Assembly: GCA_016874655.1 (NCBI GenBank)
Contig: VGTO01000003.1
Coordinates: forward strand, 1 to 50,546
From: Bacillota bacterium
GTDB taxonomy: Bacteria; Bacillota; Dethiobacteria; DTU022
Reading direction: 5' to 3'
DNA length: 50,546 nucleotides
The translations under genes and the position numbers were made by a program. Shown here in pieces: positions 9,551 through 19,861 of the stretch. Position 1 is the first letter of the stretch; the number at the start of each line of letters is the position of its first letter. The notes beneath the pieces were generated by a model, which was not told where the DNA came from, searched no databases, and saw only the letters and a program-made list of their open reading frames with translations.

Positions 9551-11602
9551 TTAAACTGCTGTTTTTTTAAGCTTCCTACGTCTGAGAACCAGAAAAACAA
9601 TTAAAGCAATAATGGCCAGAAGGATCAGGAGTGGCCACGTAACCAAAGGGATTGACCAAACCTGATTAATTCTGCCGGCGGTGGCAGCATAATATTCATC
9701 GATCTCCGGCAGTCCGGAATTCCCTACCTTCTGGGATGCGGCATACTCCAGAATCGTTGCCCACACTTTTAGTTCCTGGCCGTCAGTGTAGACGATCAGG
9801 CTGTCAAGCTGATCATCGGCTACCGGATTACCCTCGCTGTCTTTAAGCACCAGGTCCAGCTGAGGCATCATTTCTCCCACCATCGGCAGAAATGAAAGGA
9901 TATAAGTATCGGTAACCAGGCAGTAGAGCTCTTCGTCACCGCGCTCCAGCGGTACGTAAAGACTATCATCATCCACCTGGCGACCCCCTCCGCTATAGCG
10001 CTCGGCGCTGATTACTGCTCCACTGGGAAAAATCATCGTTGAAGGAAGTGGCTGATCAATGAAAGGGATGGTGAAGAGTACAGCATTACCGGGATTATAG
10101 TTGTAACGCAACCCTGAAAATTGCAGGAAATAGGTATCGCCATACATTTCGGATAACAGGGCTGCCACTTCCAGGGCGCGGCGCATCTCCTCTCCGGTCA
10201 GGTAAACAGCCACAATCGGGTAACCGGCATCGCCGTCAGGCCCGATGCCTAAGCCAATCAACTCGGCTAAATCATAGACCGAAATCTGACCAAAAGCGTG
10301 CGGCATGGTCCCCGGATTAATACTACCGCGGATTGAACCGTTGGCCTGCAAGGCAAAATCAATCTCGCGGCCGGTTTTCTCTGCAGTTACCAGACGCATG
10401 GCATCGGTAACAAAGTTGCCAAAAGGCGTCTCCTGTAGCTGCGGGGTATTGGGTATTTCAAAAGCAGCCAGTGCCACTCTGTCAAGCACGGATGTAAAAC
10501 GGCCACCAGTTTTTTCGGTAATCAGCTCGTTTAACAGAACCGTGTACTCTTCAATCACAGCATCAATTTCGGGATCCAGCGGTAAATTGTAATCCAGGGG
10601 AATCAGATAGGGAATGCCATTTTCTTCATTGCGGGCCCTTAGCTCTCCCGTTTCCGGGTTATATGCCAGGTCAAGGCGGCCTAAATTACTTAAGAGTTCT
10701 CCGGTTTGTACAATATAAGTTGAGCCTTCAATAATTGGGGCATGCAGGGCAGTGTGGCAATGACCGCTAATAATCACATCAATACCGGGTACTGTCATTG
10801 CAAGCTGCTGGTCTTCGCCGTTCTCAACCCCGCTGTGGCTGAGCGCAATCACCAGCTGGGCACCCTGGTTGCGTAGGTCTTCAACCAGGCGAGCAGCTGT
10901 CTCCTGCTGGTCAGCAAAGGTAACTGGCTCGTTTGCTGTGGTATATGATACTGCCTGTTCGCCAATCAGACCGAAGAGGCCTACCCGCAGACCATTGTCA
11001 AGTGTCATAATCACAGACTCACGAAACAGACCTTCTGTTGCCAATAGATGATTCGTGGGAACGATCGCATTTGAAGCGAGCACAATAGTTATGGCATGAG
11101 CTTCAGGGTAACCGGCTTCAATCAGGTAGTGGGCCAGGATATCGGGACCGTAATCGTACTCGTGATTGCCAATGGTAACTGCATCGTAACCGAGCAGCTG
11201 TTTTATGGTCAGCTCCATGGCGTAACCGCGTGGAATCAGCCAACTGTAAGGTGAACCGCCGATATAATCACCGCCGGACAGCAAGAGGACCGGTTCGCTG
11301 GTGGAGCTTTTTTCAGCTCGGATCTGCTTTACGGCTGCCGCCAGACGGGCATAGCCCCCAAGAGTAGGATTCTCCTTTGTCGGGTGATAGTCAACAGTGG
11401 GGGAATGTGGAATCACCGATCCATGCTCATCATTGGTATGGAGGATAGTCAGGTAAAGCTCTTCCGCAAAAGCAGTGTTAATACCCTGTGGACTGCACAT
11501 TAGCAGGGCAAAAGCAGCAAAAGTAATCAGGATAATTTTTAGGGTGGCTTCAAAGAAAGTTCTTTTTCCCTTTCCTTTGGTTAAGTTCAGTCCTTGAGTC
11601 AT
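9551..11602 (-). CDS. 5'-nucleotidase / bifunctional metallophosphatase (UshA-like), cell-surface anchored
   Basis: ILHTNDEHGSV, LSGGDYIGGSP, TIGNHEYDYG, VIISGHCHTALH; N-terminal signal and C-terminal TM with RRRK tail. Confidence 0.9.
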   Translation of the reverse strand: MTQGLNLTKGKGKRTFFEATLKIILITFAAFALLMCSPQGINTAFAEELYLTILHTNDEHGSVIPHSPTVDYHPTKENPTLGGYARLAAAVKQIRAEKSSTSEPVLLLSGGDYIGGSPYSWLIPRGYAMELTIKQLLGYDAVTIGNHEYDYGPDILAHYLIEAGYPEAHAITIVLASNAIVPTNHLLATEGLFRESVIMTLDNGLRVGLFGLIGEQAVSYTTANEPVTFADQQETAARLVEDLRNQGAQLVIALSHSGVENGEDQQLAMTVPGIDVIISGHCHTALHAPIIEGSTYIVQTGELLSNLGRLDLAYNPETGELRARNEENGIPYLIPLDYNLPLDPEIDAVIEEYTVLLNELITEKTGGRFTSVLDRVALAAFEIPNTPQLQETPFGNFVTDAMRLVTAEKTGREIDFALQANGSIRGSINPGTMPHAFGQISVYDLAELIGLGIGPDGDAGYPIVAVYLTGEEMRRALEVAALLSEMYGDTYFLQFSGLRYNYNPGNAVLFTIPFIDQPLPSTMIFPSGAVISAERYSGGGRQVDDDSLYVPLERGDEELYCLVTDTYILSFLPMVGEMMPQLDLVLKDSEGNPVADDQLDSLIVYTDGQELKVWATILEYAASQKVGNSGLPEIDEYYAATAGRINQVWSIPLVTWPLLILLAIIALIVFLVLRRRKLKKTAV

Positions 11603-11675
11603 GTCAACACCCCTCTTTTTTATTGTTGGTTAAGCTTATAAACTTCAACAATAAAGATGATAAATCCTGCCTCGG

Positions 11676-12743
11676 TCAGCTACGGGGTATAGTTTCAATG
11701 AAAAGATCCATGACCCCGCCACAGGCCATTCCTTCTTCCTCAGCGTCCTCAGCCGTCAAACGTTGTCTAAAGAGAAGCGGCTTGTCCTGATCAAGTTGTA
11801 GCAGCGCTTCACGCTTTGCATCAGCTTCGGAGCAACCACCGCCAATTGTGCCCACAATGTTTCCGTCGGGGAAAACAATCATCTGCGATCCAGGCTTACG
11901 GGGCGTTGACCCGAATGTTTCAACAATGGTAACCAGTGCTGCCCGCTGCTTTGATTGTTCAAGTGCTGCCAGGGCTTTAATCACGGCTACCGGTGCGACC
12001 TCCGCCCTGCTGCTGTTACGCCTGACGGCAGTTATTTCAGCCAGAATACTGAGGGCTATCTCCGGCTCGGTAATAGCCCCGATTGAAAGACCGATCGGGG
12101 CATGCAACCGGGTCAGTTGTTCCTTACTAGATCCTTCTTTTTCAAGCTCCTGCAGTAGGCCCCTGACCCTTTTCCGGCTGCCGATCATCCCCAGATAAGC
12201 AGCGCTACGGCTCAGGCTCTTTTCAAGACAAAGCCGGTCATAGCGGTGCCCCCTGGTTACAATAACAATGTAATCGGATTCGGAGGCTTCGAGCGAATCG
12301 ATAGCGCTCTCGAAAGAATCGCAAATCACCAGGTCAGCATCAGGATGGCTCACTTTGTTAGCAAAAGAGGGGCGGTCGTCGATCAACAATATCTGGTAGT
12401 CAAGCGGGGCGGCCATTTTACACAGTGCTCCACCAACATGACCACCGCCTAAAATGATCAACCGCGGCCGGGGCAGCAGCGAGTGGATAAAAAAAGTAAT
12501 CTCTCCGTACTTAGAAACAGCTTTTTTTATGATGCCGCTCTGACCGCCGGCGGTCATTTGTCCGATTAAAGTTTCAACTACCACCGCTGCTTCCGCTTCA
12601 AGGCTGCCGGCAAGCAAGCCTCTGTCTGAGTAAACCGCCTTGCTACCGATTAGCTTCGGGAAATCAGGGCAGCTTATAACCGTAGCCAGCAAAGTTGTTT
12701 CGCCTTTGTGCATTGAATCAAGAACTTGACGATAGAGCTCCAA
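11676..12743 (-). CDS. XdhC/CoxI family protein (molybdoenzyme maturation)
   Basis: Rossmann LIILGGGHVGGALCKMA, YLGMIGSRKRV, and XdhC_CoxI motif VETFGSTPRKPGSQMIVFPDGNIVGTIGGGCSEAD. Confidence 0.9.
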   Translation of the reverse strand: MELYRQVLDSMHKGETTLLATVISCPDFPKLIGSKAVYSDRGLLAGSLEAEAAVVVETLIGQMTAGGQSGIIKKAVSKYGEITFFIHSLLPRPRLIILGGGHVGGALCKMAAPLDYQILLIDDRPSFANKVSHPDADLVICDSFESAIDSLEASESDYIVIVTRGHRYDRLCLEKSLSRSAAYLGMIGSRKRVRGLLQELEKEGSSKEQLTRLHAPIGLSIGAITEPEIALSILAEITAVRRNSSRAEVAPVAVIKALAALEQSKQRAALVTIVETFGSTPRKPGSQMIVFPDGNIVGTIGGGCSEADAKREALLQLDQDKPLLFRQRLTAEDAEEEGMACGGVMDLFIETIPRS

Positions 12744-12843
12744 CTAGCAGGACTCCTTTTATCCACTAACATTTAGTACTTGACTAACTGATCTGCCGAT
12801 CGAGCTACCAAAGTTGTCTGAAAGCGGCTGGTGAAAATAAGCT

Positions 12844-13680
12844 TTAGAATACTTTGCGGGTGCCCATTCCACCGGTGATATCAAGTACTTCGCCAGTAAT
12901 GTAATCCGCATCGGGCGAAGCAAAAAAAGCGACCGCCGCAGCTACATCTTCGGGTGTTCCGATCCGGCCAAGCGGCGTGGCTTTTGCTGCTTCGGCTGCC
13001 ACCTCATCTACACTTTTACCCATAATAGTTGCTTCTTTTTCCCAGCCCCACCTTTTAAACTCCGTTTCGATATCACCGGGGCAAAGAGCATTAACACAAA
13101 TTTTAAAGGGCGCCAACTCGATGGCCATTGAGCGGGTCAGGCCGATCAAGCCGGCCTTCGAAGCACAATAGGCATGGATCCAGATTGCCCCTCGGTGCGC
13201 CGCCCGCGAGGACATGTTAATAATTTTGCCGCCTTCAGGGTTATCCATCATCAGCGGAACAGCCGCACGGCAACAGAACATTGCACCGGTAAGATTAACC
13301 TCGATAGTTTTACGCCAGTCGTCGGGGTCCGTCAACACAAGCGGAGCCGGGCCGATCGTAGTGCCGGCATTATTAACAAGGATATCAAGACGGCCGAAGG
13401 TTTTTTTTACTGCTTCGATCATTTTTTCAACCGAACTTAAGTCAGTAACATTTACTTCAACCGCCAGCGACTGAACTCCGCAGGCAGCAATATCGGATGC
13501 CACACTTTCTAGTTCTCCACCCTGGGTCTGTTCATAGATTTCAGGGCCTGTCGTGGAGCCGAGATCAGCAACAACTACAGCCGCGCCTTCAGCGGCCAGG
13601 CGCATAGCGCAGGCATAGCCAATTCCTTTTTTTCGACCGGCTCCGGTTACCAGGGCGACCTTGCCTTGCAATCTTTTCAT
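12844..13680 (-). CDS. SDR family oxidoreductase (FabG-like)
   Basis: KVALVTGAGRKKGIG, LVNNAGT, YCASKAGLIGLTRSMAIELAP, C-terminal DITGGM. Confidence 0.95.
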   Translation of the reverse strand: MKRLQGKVALVTGAGRKKGIGYACAMRLAAEGAAVVVADLGSTTGPEIYEQTQGGELESVASDIAACGVQSLAVEVNVTDLSSVEKMIEAVKKTFGRLDILVNNAGTTIGPAPLVLTDPDDWRKTIEVNLTGAMFCCRAAVPLMMDNPEGGKIINMSSRAAHRGAIWIHAYCASKAGLIGLTRSMAIELAPFKICVNALCPGDIETEFKRWGWEKEATIMGKSVDEVAAEAAKATPLGRIGTPEDVAAAVAFFASPDADYITGEVLDITGGMGTRKVF

Positions 13681-13698
13681 CTCTAAATCCCCTTCCGG

Positions 13699-15357
13699 CT
13701 AATGAATCGGCCAGGGCAAATCCATACCACCAAATAGCGCTTCGGGATCAGTACGGACATTGACACAAGCCGGTTTGCCACTGGCAAAGGCTTTTTGCAG
13801 CGCCGGCTTAATATCGGCGATTTTTTCCACATAAATACCGACGCCACCTAAGGTTTCCACCAGCTGATCGTAACGCATGAAGCCTAAGTCAGCACCGATT
13901 GTGCGTTCAGGACCGTAAGTCTGACGTTGAACACGGCGAATCTGACCCCAGCCGCTGTCATTGGAGACAACGCAGACAACCGGGATATTGTGGCGCACCG
14001 CGGTATCAAATTCCATCACGCTAAGCCCCAAAGAACCGTCTCCACTGATCAGCACCACCGGGCGATCAGGGTAGGCCAGTTTGCCAGCCAAGGCGAAAGG
14101 CAGGCCAACCCCCAGATGCCCAAAGGCCCCGATCCACTGTAGAGAACCGGGGCTGTATGCCTGCAGTGAGAGAACGGTAAAACCGGCAATATCGCCGCCG
14201 TCAACTGCAACTGCAGCATCCCGGGGCAGAAACTGCTGTATTTCAGCCACCAGGCGGGCCGGATGGATCGGTTCAGCATCTGATGTCGCGTGCTGATTGA
14301 TTGCATCGCGAGCCACTGCTTTGAGGGTCTGCACAGTAGAAGGCCACTGTGGATCGAGATTCATTTTAGCCCCGGTCATTGCCAGGGTTAACTGTTGCAA
14401 AATAGCCCCGGCATCACCGGGCAGAGCAACGTCAACCGGCCGGTTTTTGCCGATATCCTCGGTATGGATATCAACCTGGATTGTTTTCATATTTGCCTTA
14501 AAAAGAGGCGGACGGCCGTAACCGAGGGTCCAGTCAAAACGGGTCCCCAATATTAAAACCAGGTCGGCCTGCATCAGCCCTAAGGGGTAAAAGCCACCGG
14601 AAAGAGGATGATCTTCCGGAATTGCTCCCCGGGCCATGGTCCTGGTGTAAACCGGGATATTGGTTAACTCGGCAAAAGCGGCCAGCTCATCGGCCGCGCC
14701 AGACCACCAGACACCGCTACCAGCGATAATGACCGGGCGCTCGGCCTTGCATAATAAATCGGCAGCCTCTTTGACAGCATTTTCACAACTGAAAAGACGG
14801 GTCTGCGGACAATAAAGAGAAGGATATCTCACTTTGAGCTCGTCACCGACTTCGGCTTTGATGATGTCGATCGGGATTTCCAAAAACACCGGACCCGGAC
14901 GGCCGCTTTTTGCCTGGCGAAAAGCAGTGGCCACATATTCGGGCAGGCGCTCAACCTGGTAAACAGAACGGGCCCACTTAACCAGGGGCCTGACAATCTC
15001 CAGTTGGTCAATATCCTGCATCGAACCGAGATCACGCATCGCCAAAGAACTGCGCCCGGCAATAACCACCATTGGTACAGCGCTCTGGGCAGCTACAGCA
15101 ATTCCCGGCAGGGCATTAACCACGCCCGGCCCGGCAGTAACCACAGCTACTCCCGGTTGACCGGTAAAACGGGCCCAACCCTCAGCCAGGTGAACAGCCG
15201 CCTGTTCGTGGCGGGTATCAATGATCCGAATTCCTTCGGTTAGACAGCCATCAAATATTGGATTGATGTGACCACCGCTCAGGGAAAAGATCAGCTCTAC
15301 CCCTTCTTTTTTTAACATTTTGGCAACCAGGTTGCCGCCGTGCAGTCGCTTCTCCAT
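13699..15357 (-). CDS. Thiamine diphosphate-dependent enzyme (acetolactate synthase / 2-hydroxyacyl-CoA lyase-like)
   Basis: RHEQAAVHLAEGWARFTGQPGVAVVTAGPG, GDGSLGLSVMEFDTAVRHNIPVVCVVSNDSGWG (ThDP-binding motif). Confidence 0.9.
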   Translation of the reverse strand: MEKRLHGGNLVAKMLKKEGVELIFSLSGGHINPIFDGCLTEGIRIIDTRHEQAAVHLAEGWARFTGQPGVAVVTAGPGVVNALPGIAVAAQSAVPMVVIAGRSSLAMRDLGSMQDIDQLEIVRPLVKWARSVYQVERLPEYVATAFRQAKSGRPGPVFLEIPIDIIKAEVGDELKVRYPSLYCPQTRLFSCENAVKEAADLLCKAERPVIIAGSGVWWSGAADELAAFAELTNIPVYTRTMARGAIPEDHPLSGGFYPLGLMQADLVLILGTRFDWTLGYGRPPLFKANMKTIQVDIHTEDIGKNRPVDVALPGDAGAILQQLTLAMTGAKMNLDPQWPSTVQTLKAVARDAINQHATSDAEPIHPARLVAEIQQFLPRDAAVAVDGGDIAGFTVLSLQAYSPGSLQWIGAFGHLGVGLPFALAGKLAYPDRPVVLISGDGSLGLSVMEFDTAVRHNIPVVCVVSNDSGWGQIRRVQRQTYGPERTIGADLGFMRYDQLVETLGGVGIYVEKIADIKPALQKAFASGKPACVNVRTDPEALFGGMDLPWPIH

Positions 15358-15400
15358 CTACAGAACTCCCTTCTGCCTTAACTTTAAATGTCTTTGTATT

Positions 15401-16885
15401 CTATTCCCAAAATTTCATGGTGCCGGTTTCCAACAAACTGACGTGTAGCTGAAATGCATCACGTAGATTCTGGCTGATATGGCCTGAAGGTGACCCTTCT
15501 AGGTATCGGTGAAGGTAATCGCGATAATCAGGATGTGCGCATTTATCAATAATGGCGCGGCTTTTTTCCCGCGGGCCCAAGCCGCGCAGGTCAGCGAGAC
15601 CGTGCTCGGTAACCAACACCTGGACCGAGTGTTCATTATGATCGGGGTGTGTGACCATCGGTACAACGGTTGAAATTTTTCCATCCTTAATGGCTGAGGG
15701 CGCCATGAAAATTGACAGATAAGCATTACGCGTAAAGTCACCGCTGCCACCAATGCCGTTCATCAGCTCGGTGCCACAGACATGGGTTGAGTTTGAATGC
15801 CCGCCTAGATCAAATTCAAGCGCCGTGTTAAGGGCAATAACCCCTAAGCGACGGATGACACCGGGATTGTTGGAAAGCTCCTGCGGTCGCAGGACTATAC
15901 GCTGGGTGAAGAAATCCATGTTGTTATAGATACGCTGTAGATTATCGTCAGAAACAGTAAGACTACAGGTGCTCGCCCCTAAAAGGTGGCCTTGTTCCAT
16001 CAGATCAATCAATCCATCCTGAAACACCTCGGTAAACATCAGGAAGGGCGGAATATCAGGGTCGTCGCCCAGGGTTGACATCACAGCATTGGCAATGTTC
16101 CCAACCCCGGCCTGCAGCGGTAAAAATTCGGGAGGAATCCGTCCAGCCCGCTGTTCGTCAAGCAGAAAATCAACCACCTGATGAGCAATGCGACGGCTGA
16201 TCTCATCGGGCTGGTGTAGCGGGGCCATGCCATCAGGCTCATTATTATCAATAACAGCAACGATTTTTTTTGGATCAACCAAAGCATAGGGCAATCCGAT
16301 TTTATTCAGCGGTTCGTAAATCGGGATCGGGTTACGATGTGGGGGGGTAGGCAACATAACCACATCGGCCATTTCGCTTAAGCGGACCGAGTGGTAACGG
16401 TTTAGTTCGATGATCACTTTTTCGGCACAATGTAAAAATGTCGGTGACGCGCCAATTGAAGTCGAGAGATAAACCCGGCCATCCTTGGTGATTTCGGCCG
16501 CCTCGATAACCGCCCAGTCAACAGGCCCGAGAAACCCGAAGAGAACAGCCTGGGGCAGGTGCGAGAGGTGCATGTCGGTAAACTCAATTTTATTTTCATT
16601 AATTTGCTTGCGCATAATCCGGGAAGACTGGTAAGGGGCTCTCCAGGCCACCGCTTCTGCTTCAGCCAGTAAATCGTCAAGCTGGCCGGTTGAAGCGCCG
16701 GTAAGCACATTCAGTTTATAAGATTCACCTTTGGCATGCAGCTCTTTGGCCCGGCGGGCTAAGGCCCGGGGGATTGCTTTGGCTGAACCGGCAGCCGTAA
16801 AACCACTGAAGGCCACCGTCTGTTTGTCTTCAATAAATGCTGCAGCTTCTTCGGCTGAGATACGAGGAAAATGTAGTGGGGACAT
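15401..16885 (-). CDS. Acetyl-CoA hydrolase/transferase family (succinate:acetate CoA-transferase-like)
   Basis: FSGFTAAGSAKAIP, GVGNIANAVM, NGIGGSGDFTRNAYLSIF, VTEHGLADLRGLGPREK. Confidence 0.9.
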   Translation of the reverse strand: MSPLHFPRISAEEAAAFIEDKQTVAFSGFTAAGSAKAIPRALARRAKELHAKGESYKLNVLTGASTGQLDDLLAEAEAVAWRAPYQSSRIMRKQINENKIEFTDMHLSHLPQAVLFGFLGPVDWAVIEAAEITKDGRVYLSTSIGASPTFLHCAEKVIIELNRYHSVRLSEMADVVMLPTPPHRNPIPIYEPLNKIGLPYALVDPKKIVAVIDNNEPDGMAPLHQPDEISRRIAHQVVDFLLDEQRAGRIPPEFLPLQAGVGNIANAVMSTLGDDPDIPPFLMFTEVFQDGLIDLMEQGHLLGASTCSLTVSDDNLQRIYNNMDFFTQRIVLRPQELSNNPGVIRRLGVIALNTALEFDLGGHSNSTHVCGTELMNGIGGSGDFTRNAYLSIFMAPSAIKDGKISTVVPMVTHPDHNEHSVQVLVTEHGLADLRGLGPREKSRAIIDKCAHPDYRDYLHRYLEGSPSGHISQNLRDAFQLHVSLLETGTMKFWE

Positions 16886-16931
16886 GCTGCGACCTCCAGT
16901 CTGCTAATCTACAGTTTAAGCCTATTATAAT

Positions 16932-18149
16932 CTAATTATAGCGAAGCGGTTCGAACTTTTTATAGGTTAAACCCCGCCAGAGCCATTCCAACGGTCCGTA
17001 CTTAAACTTTTTAAACCAGAGATTACTCCAGAGGACCTGGAGCAGGTAAAGCGCAATGGTAATCACCACGCCCTGGGCCAGTGATACTTTGTAGAACAAG
17101 CCGAAACCAAACCCATAGAACAGGGTAATCAGAATCAGGGTCTGAGTCAGGTAATTGGTCAGGGCCATTCTGCCGGCGGAGGCAACCGGGGCAAGGATAC
17201 GCCGGCACCGATCAGTCTGCAGTGACAAGAGGACCAGGGCTACATAAGCGGGGAAAATAAAAAGCGAAGCCAGGTAGTTGGTCATCATCAGCATGGCAAT
17301 TCTAGTAGTGGGCCCTACCGGCCAGACAGCAGTTTCAAAAAGGATGTAGAGAAAAAGAAAAAAAGCGCCGACCGGAAAGCCGATTGTACATATTTTTATA
17401 AACAGCGGCCTGTTACCCTGAAGATCCCTAAATATTCCTTTTCTGCCGACATAAAGACCGCACAGAAAAAAGGCCAGGACCGCAGGAATCCAGACGAACA
17501 GGCTGATAATGATGTACGGCACTTCATTAACCAGCCGATAAAAAAACAACTCGGTGAAGCTTCCGGTGGAATAAACTGCAACAGCAACGCTGATCAGCTC
17601 GTTCATCATCTGGTCGTAACTATCACCGGCCATAACCTCTCCGAAGCCCTGCACAAAACCAAACAACCCCTGCAAAACCAGAGTAGCAATAAAAAGCCCA
17701 ATAATCCACCGCTTAACCTGCTGCTCGTTTTTACTGCGAAAGGCAAGAAGGATAAAGCCAGCCAGGGCATAGGTAAAGAGAATATCGCCGGACCAGAGTA
17801 AAAACAGGTGAATAGCTCCTATGATGAGCAACACCACTAACCGGCGGCGGTATAGGGGAACCAGCTCCAGTCCTTTTGCAAGGGTGCGTTCCATAAAAAT
17901 GTAAAAGCCAAGGCCGAAGAGAAAAGAAAAGATGGCGTAAAACTTGCCGGTAAATAAAAGCTGGATCAACCAGGCCACTGTTTGATCCAGACCCGGGGAT
18001 AAAGCTGAAGGCATCCGGTCCATCATCACCGGAATTTTAAAAAATGACATGTTAACCATCAGGATACCGAAGAGGGCAATGCCCCTGATAATGTCTATTT
18101 CACTGATTCTTTCAGCCGGTTGAACCGGCGTTGGCTGGATTGGTTGCAT
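16932..18149 (-). CDS. DUF418 family membrane protein
   Basis: IDIIRGIALFGILMVNM N-terminus, multi-TM, C-terminal LWLWFKKFKYGPLEWLWRGLTY type motif. Confidence 0.85.
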   Translation of the reverse strand: MQPIQPTPVQPAERISEIDIIRGIALFGILMVNMSFFKIPVMMDRMPSALSPGLDQTVAWLIQLLFTGKFYAIFSFLFGLGFYIFMERTLAKGLELVPLYRRRLVVLLIIGAIHLFLLWSGDILFTYALAGFILLAFRSKNEQQVKRWIIGLFIATLVLQGLFGFVQGFGEVMAGDSYDQMMNELISVAVAVYSTGSFTELFFYRLVNEVPYIIISLFVWIPAVLAFFLCGLYVGRKGIFRDLQGNRPLFIKICTIGFPVGAFFLFLYILFETAVWPVGPTTRIAMLMMTNYLASLFIFPAYVALVLLSLQTDRCRRILAPVASAGRMALTNYLTQTLILITLFYGFGFGLFYKVSLAQGVVITIALYLLQVLWSNLWFKKFKYGPLEWLWRGLTYKKFEPLRYN

Positions 18150-18205
18150 CTTAGCGCCTCCTTCTTAATGATGAGCTTAAAAATATCTTCAATACTTTAA
18201 TGAAG

Positions 18206-19003
18206 CTATCTGATTTTGCGATCCTGAAGAGCCGGGAATGTGGAGCGAATTCTTGTTGTTTCCTGCGGGTCGATACTGATTATTAGCTGTTCTTCAGTCA
18301 ATCCGCCGCGGGCCAAAAGATCTCCCCAGGGGCTGACCACCAGGCTGTTTCCGCCATACTGCCGATCACCCTGCCCACCGGCACAGTTGCAAGCCACTAA
18401 AAAAGCGAGATTCTCAAGAGCCCGGCTGCGGTTAAGAATCAGCCAGTGTTCCAGACGGGCCAGTGGCCAGGCGGCAACAACAAAGATAGTGTCAACTGCT
18501 GAATCGCTCATTTTGCGGTAGAGCTCAGGAAACCTTAAATCGTAACAGGTAGAAAACCCCCAGGTGCCGTACTTGCTTTTCAAAACATAAAGATCACTGC
18601 CTGCCTTCAGAATTTCACTTTCCGCCGACTGGTAACCAAAGAGGTGCATCTTACGGTAAATTCCGCTAAGAGAGCCACTTGGACTGATCAGCAAAGAAGT
18701 GTTGTAGTAGTTGTTTGCATCCCGCTCAACAATGCTACCGGCCAGCAGGTACGATCCGAGTTTTTCAGCCCAGGGTGCCAGACGGCTATAGGTTTCACCT
18801 TCCAGAGATTCGCTCTCCAATCGGTAGCGATCAAAGTTAAAGAAACCGGTCCCCCAGATCTCCGGCAGCATGATCAGCTGCAGTTGATCCTCTTCGGCAA
18901 CTGTCTGCTCCAGGATCTTTTCGACCCGCAGCAAGCGGTCATTTTTTGTTTCGCTGTCGTTAACTGCCAGCTGAATTATTTTCATCCTCAGCACTGGCGT
19001 CAC
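18206..19003 (-). CDS. Carbon-nitrogen hydrolase (nitrilase superfamily)
   Basis: LIMLPEIWGTGF (Glu), YRKMHLF (Lys), FSTCYDLRFPELYR (Cys nucleophile). Confidence 0.9.
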   Translation of the reverse strand: MTPVLRMKIIQLAVNDSETKNDRLLRVEKILEQTVAEEDQLQLIMLPEIWGTGFFNFDRYRLESESLEGETYSRLAPWAEKLGSYLLAGSIVERDANNYYNTSLLISPSGSLSGIYRKMHLFGYQSAESEILKAGSDLYVLKSKYGTWGFSTCYDLRFPELYRKMSDSAVDTIFVVAAWPLARLEHWLILNRSRALENLAFLVACNCAGGQGDRQYGGNSLVVSPWGDLLARGGLTEEQLIISIDPQETTRIRSTFPALQDRKIR

Positions 19004-19806
19004 TTCCTTTTGTAGCTTTCAGCTATTGGAGAACAGTTAGTCTCTGATCCATGGCGGTGCCAGGCAGCGGTAAGTGAATGTGGCACCTCCAACCCATGAT
19101 CCTCCATCAGGCAGCAATTTGCCATCACCGTTGCCGGCTCCCCGTCAGCCTGAATCTTTCCCTGATCCAACACCATAACCCTTGTGCAAACCTCGAGAAT
19201 AAATTCCAGATCGTGCGAAGCGGTAAGCATTGTCTTCTGTTCCATGTCCTTTAGCATCCCAACCAAACGTCGACGGTAGCGCATATCGAGATCTGCTGTC
19301 GGTTCATCCAAGATCAGCAGCTCTGGTTGCATGGCTAAAACACCGGCCAACGCCACCAATCTTTGTTCTCCGCTTGACAGCTGATGGGGCACTCGATCGA
19401 ATAATGGAGTAATGCCCGTCGCCCCGGCCGCCAGGTCAACATTAGCGGCCACTTCTTCCACCGGCAAACCCATATTCTGCGGGCCAAAAGCAACATCTTC
19501 ACGAACAGAGGGACAGATCAGTTGATCAGCAGTGTGCTGAAATACCATGCCAACCGCTGGATTGAAGCGACCTTTTAAAACCGGGAAACCGCCGATTTCA
19601 ATTGTGCCCAATTTAGCACTGACAATCCCACAGATCAATAAAAAAAGGGTTGTTTTACCGGCTCCATTCGGTCCGATTAAACCAACCCGCTCTCCTCTGT
19701 GCACCTTGAAACTGATCGCTTCTAATACCGCGGCCTGCCCCGGGTAACCAAATGCAAGATCTATGATCGACAGTACTGAAGACAATAATCGGTCTCCTTT
19801 ATCCAA
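19000..19806 (-). CDS. cbiO: ECF/cobalt-nickel ABC transporter ATP-binding protein (CbiO/NikO-like)
   Basis: Walker A GPNGAGKTT, signature LSSGEQRLVALAG, Walker B LLILDEPTADLD; followed by CbiQ and CbiM genes. Confidence 0.9.
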   Translation of the reverse strand: MDKGDRLLSSVLSIIDLAFGYPGQAAVLEAISFKVHRGERVGLIGPNGAGKTTLFLLICGIVSAKLGTIEIGGFPVLKGRFNPAVGMVFQHTADQLICPSVREDVAFGPQNMGLPVEEVAANVDLAAGATGITPLFDRVPHQLSSGEQRLVALAGVLAMQPELLILDEPTADLDMRYRRRLVGMLKDMEQKTMLTASHDLEFILEVCTRVMVLDQGKIQADGEPATVMANCCLMEDHGLEVPHSLTAAWHRHGSETNCSPIAESYKRK

Positions 19807-19861
19807 ATTTCACTTGATTATATCACAAGAATTTTGCCCGGGCTTTGAACCGAGTTATCTT

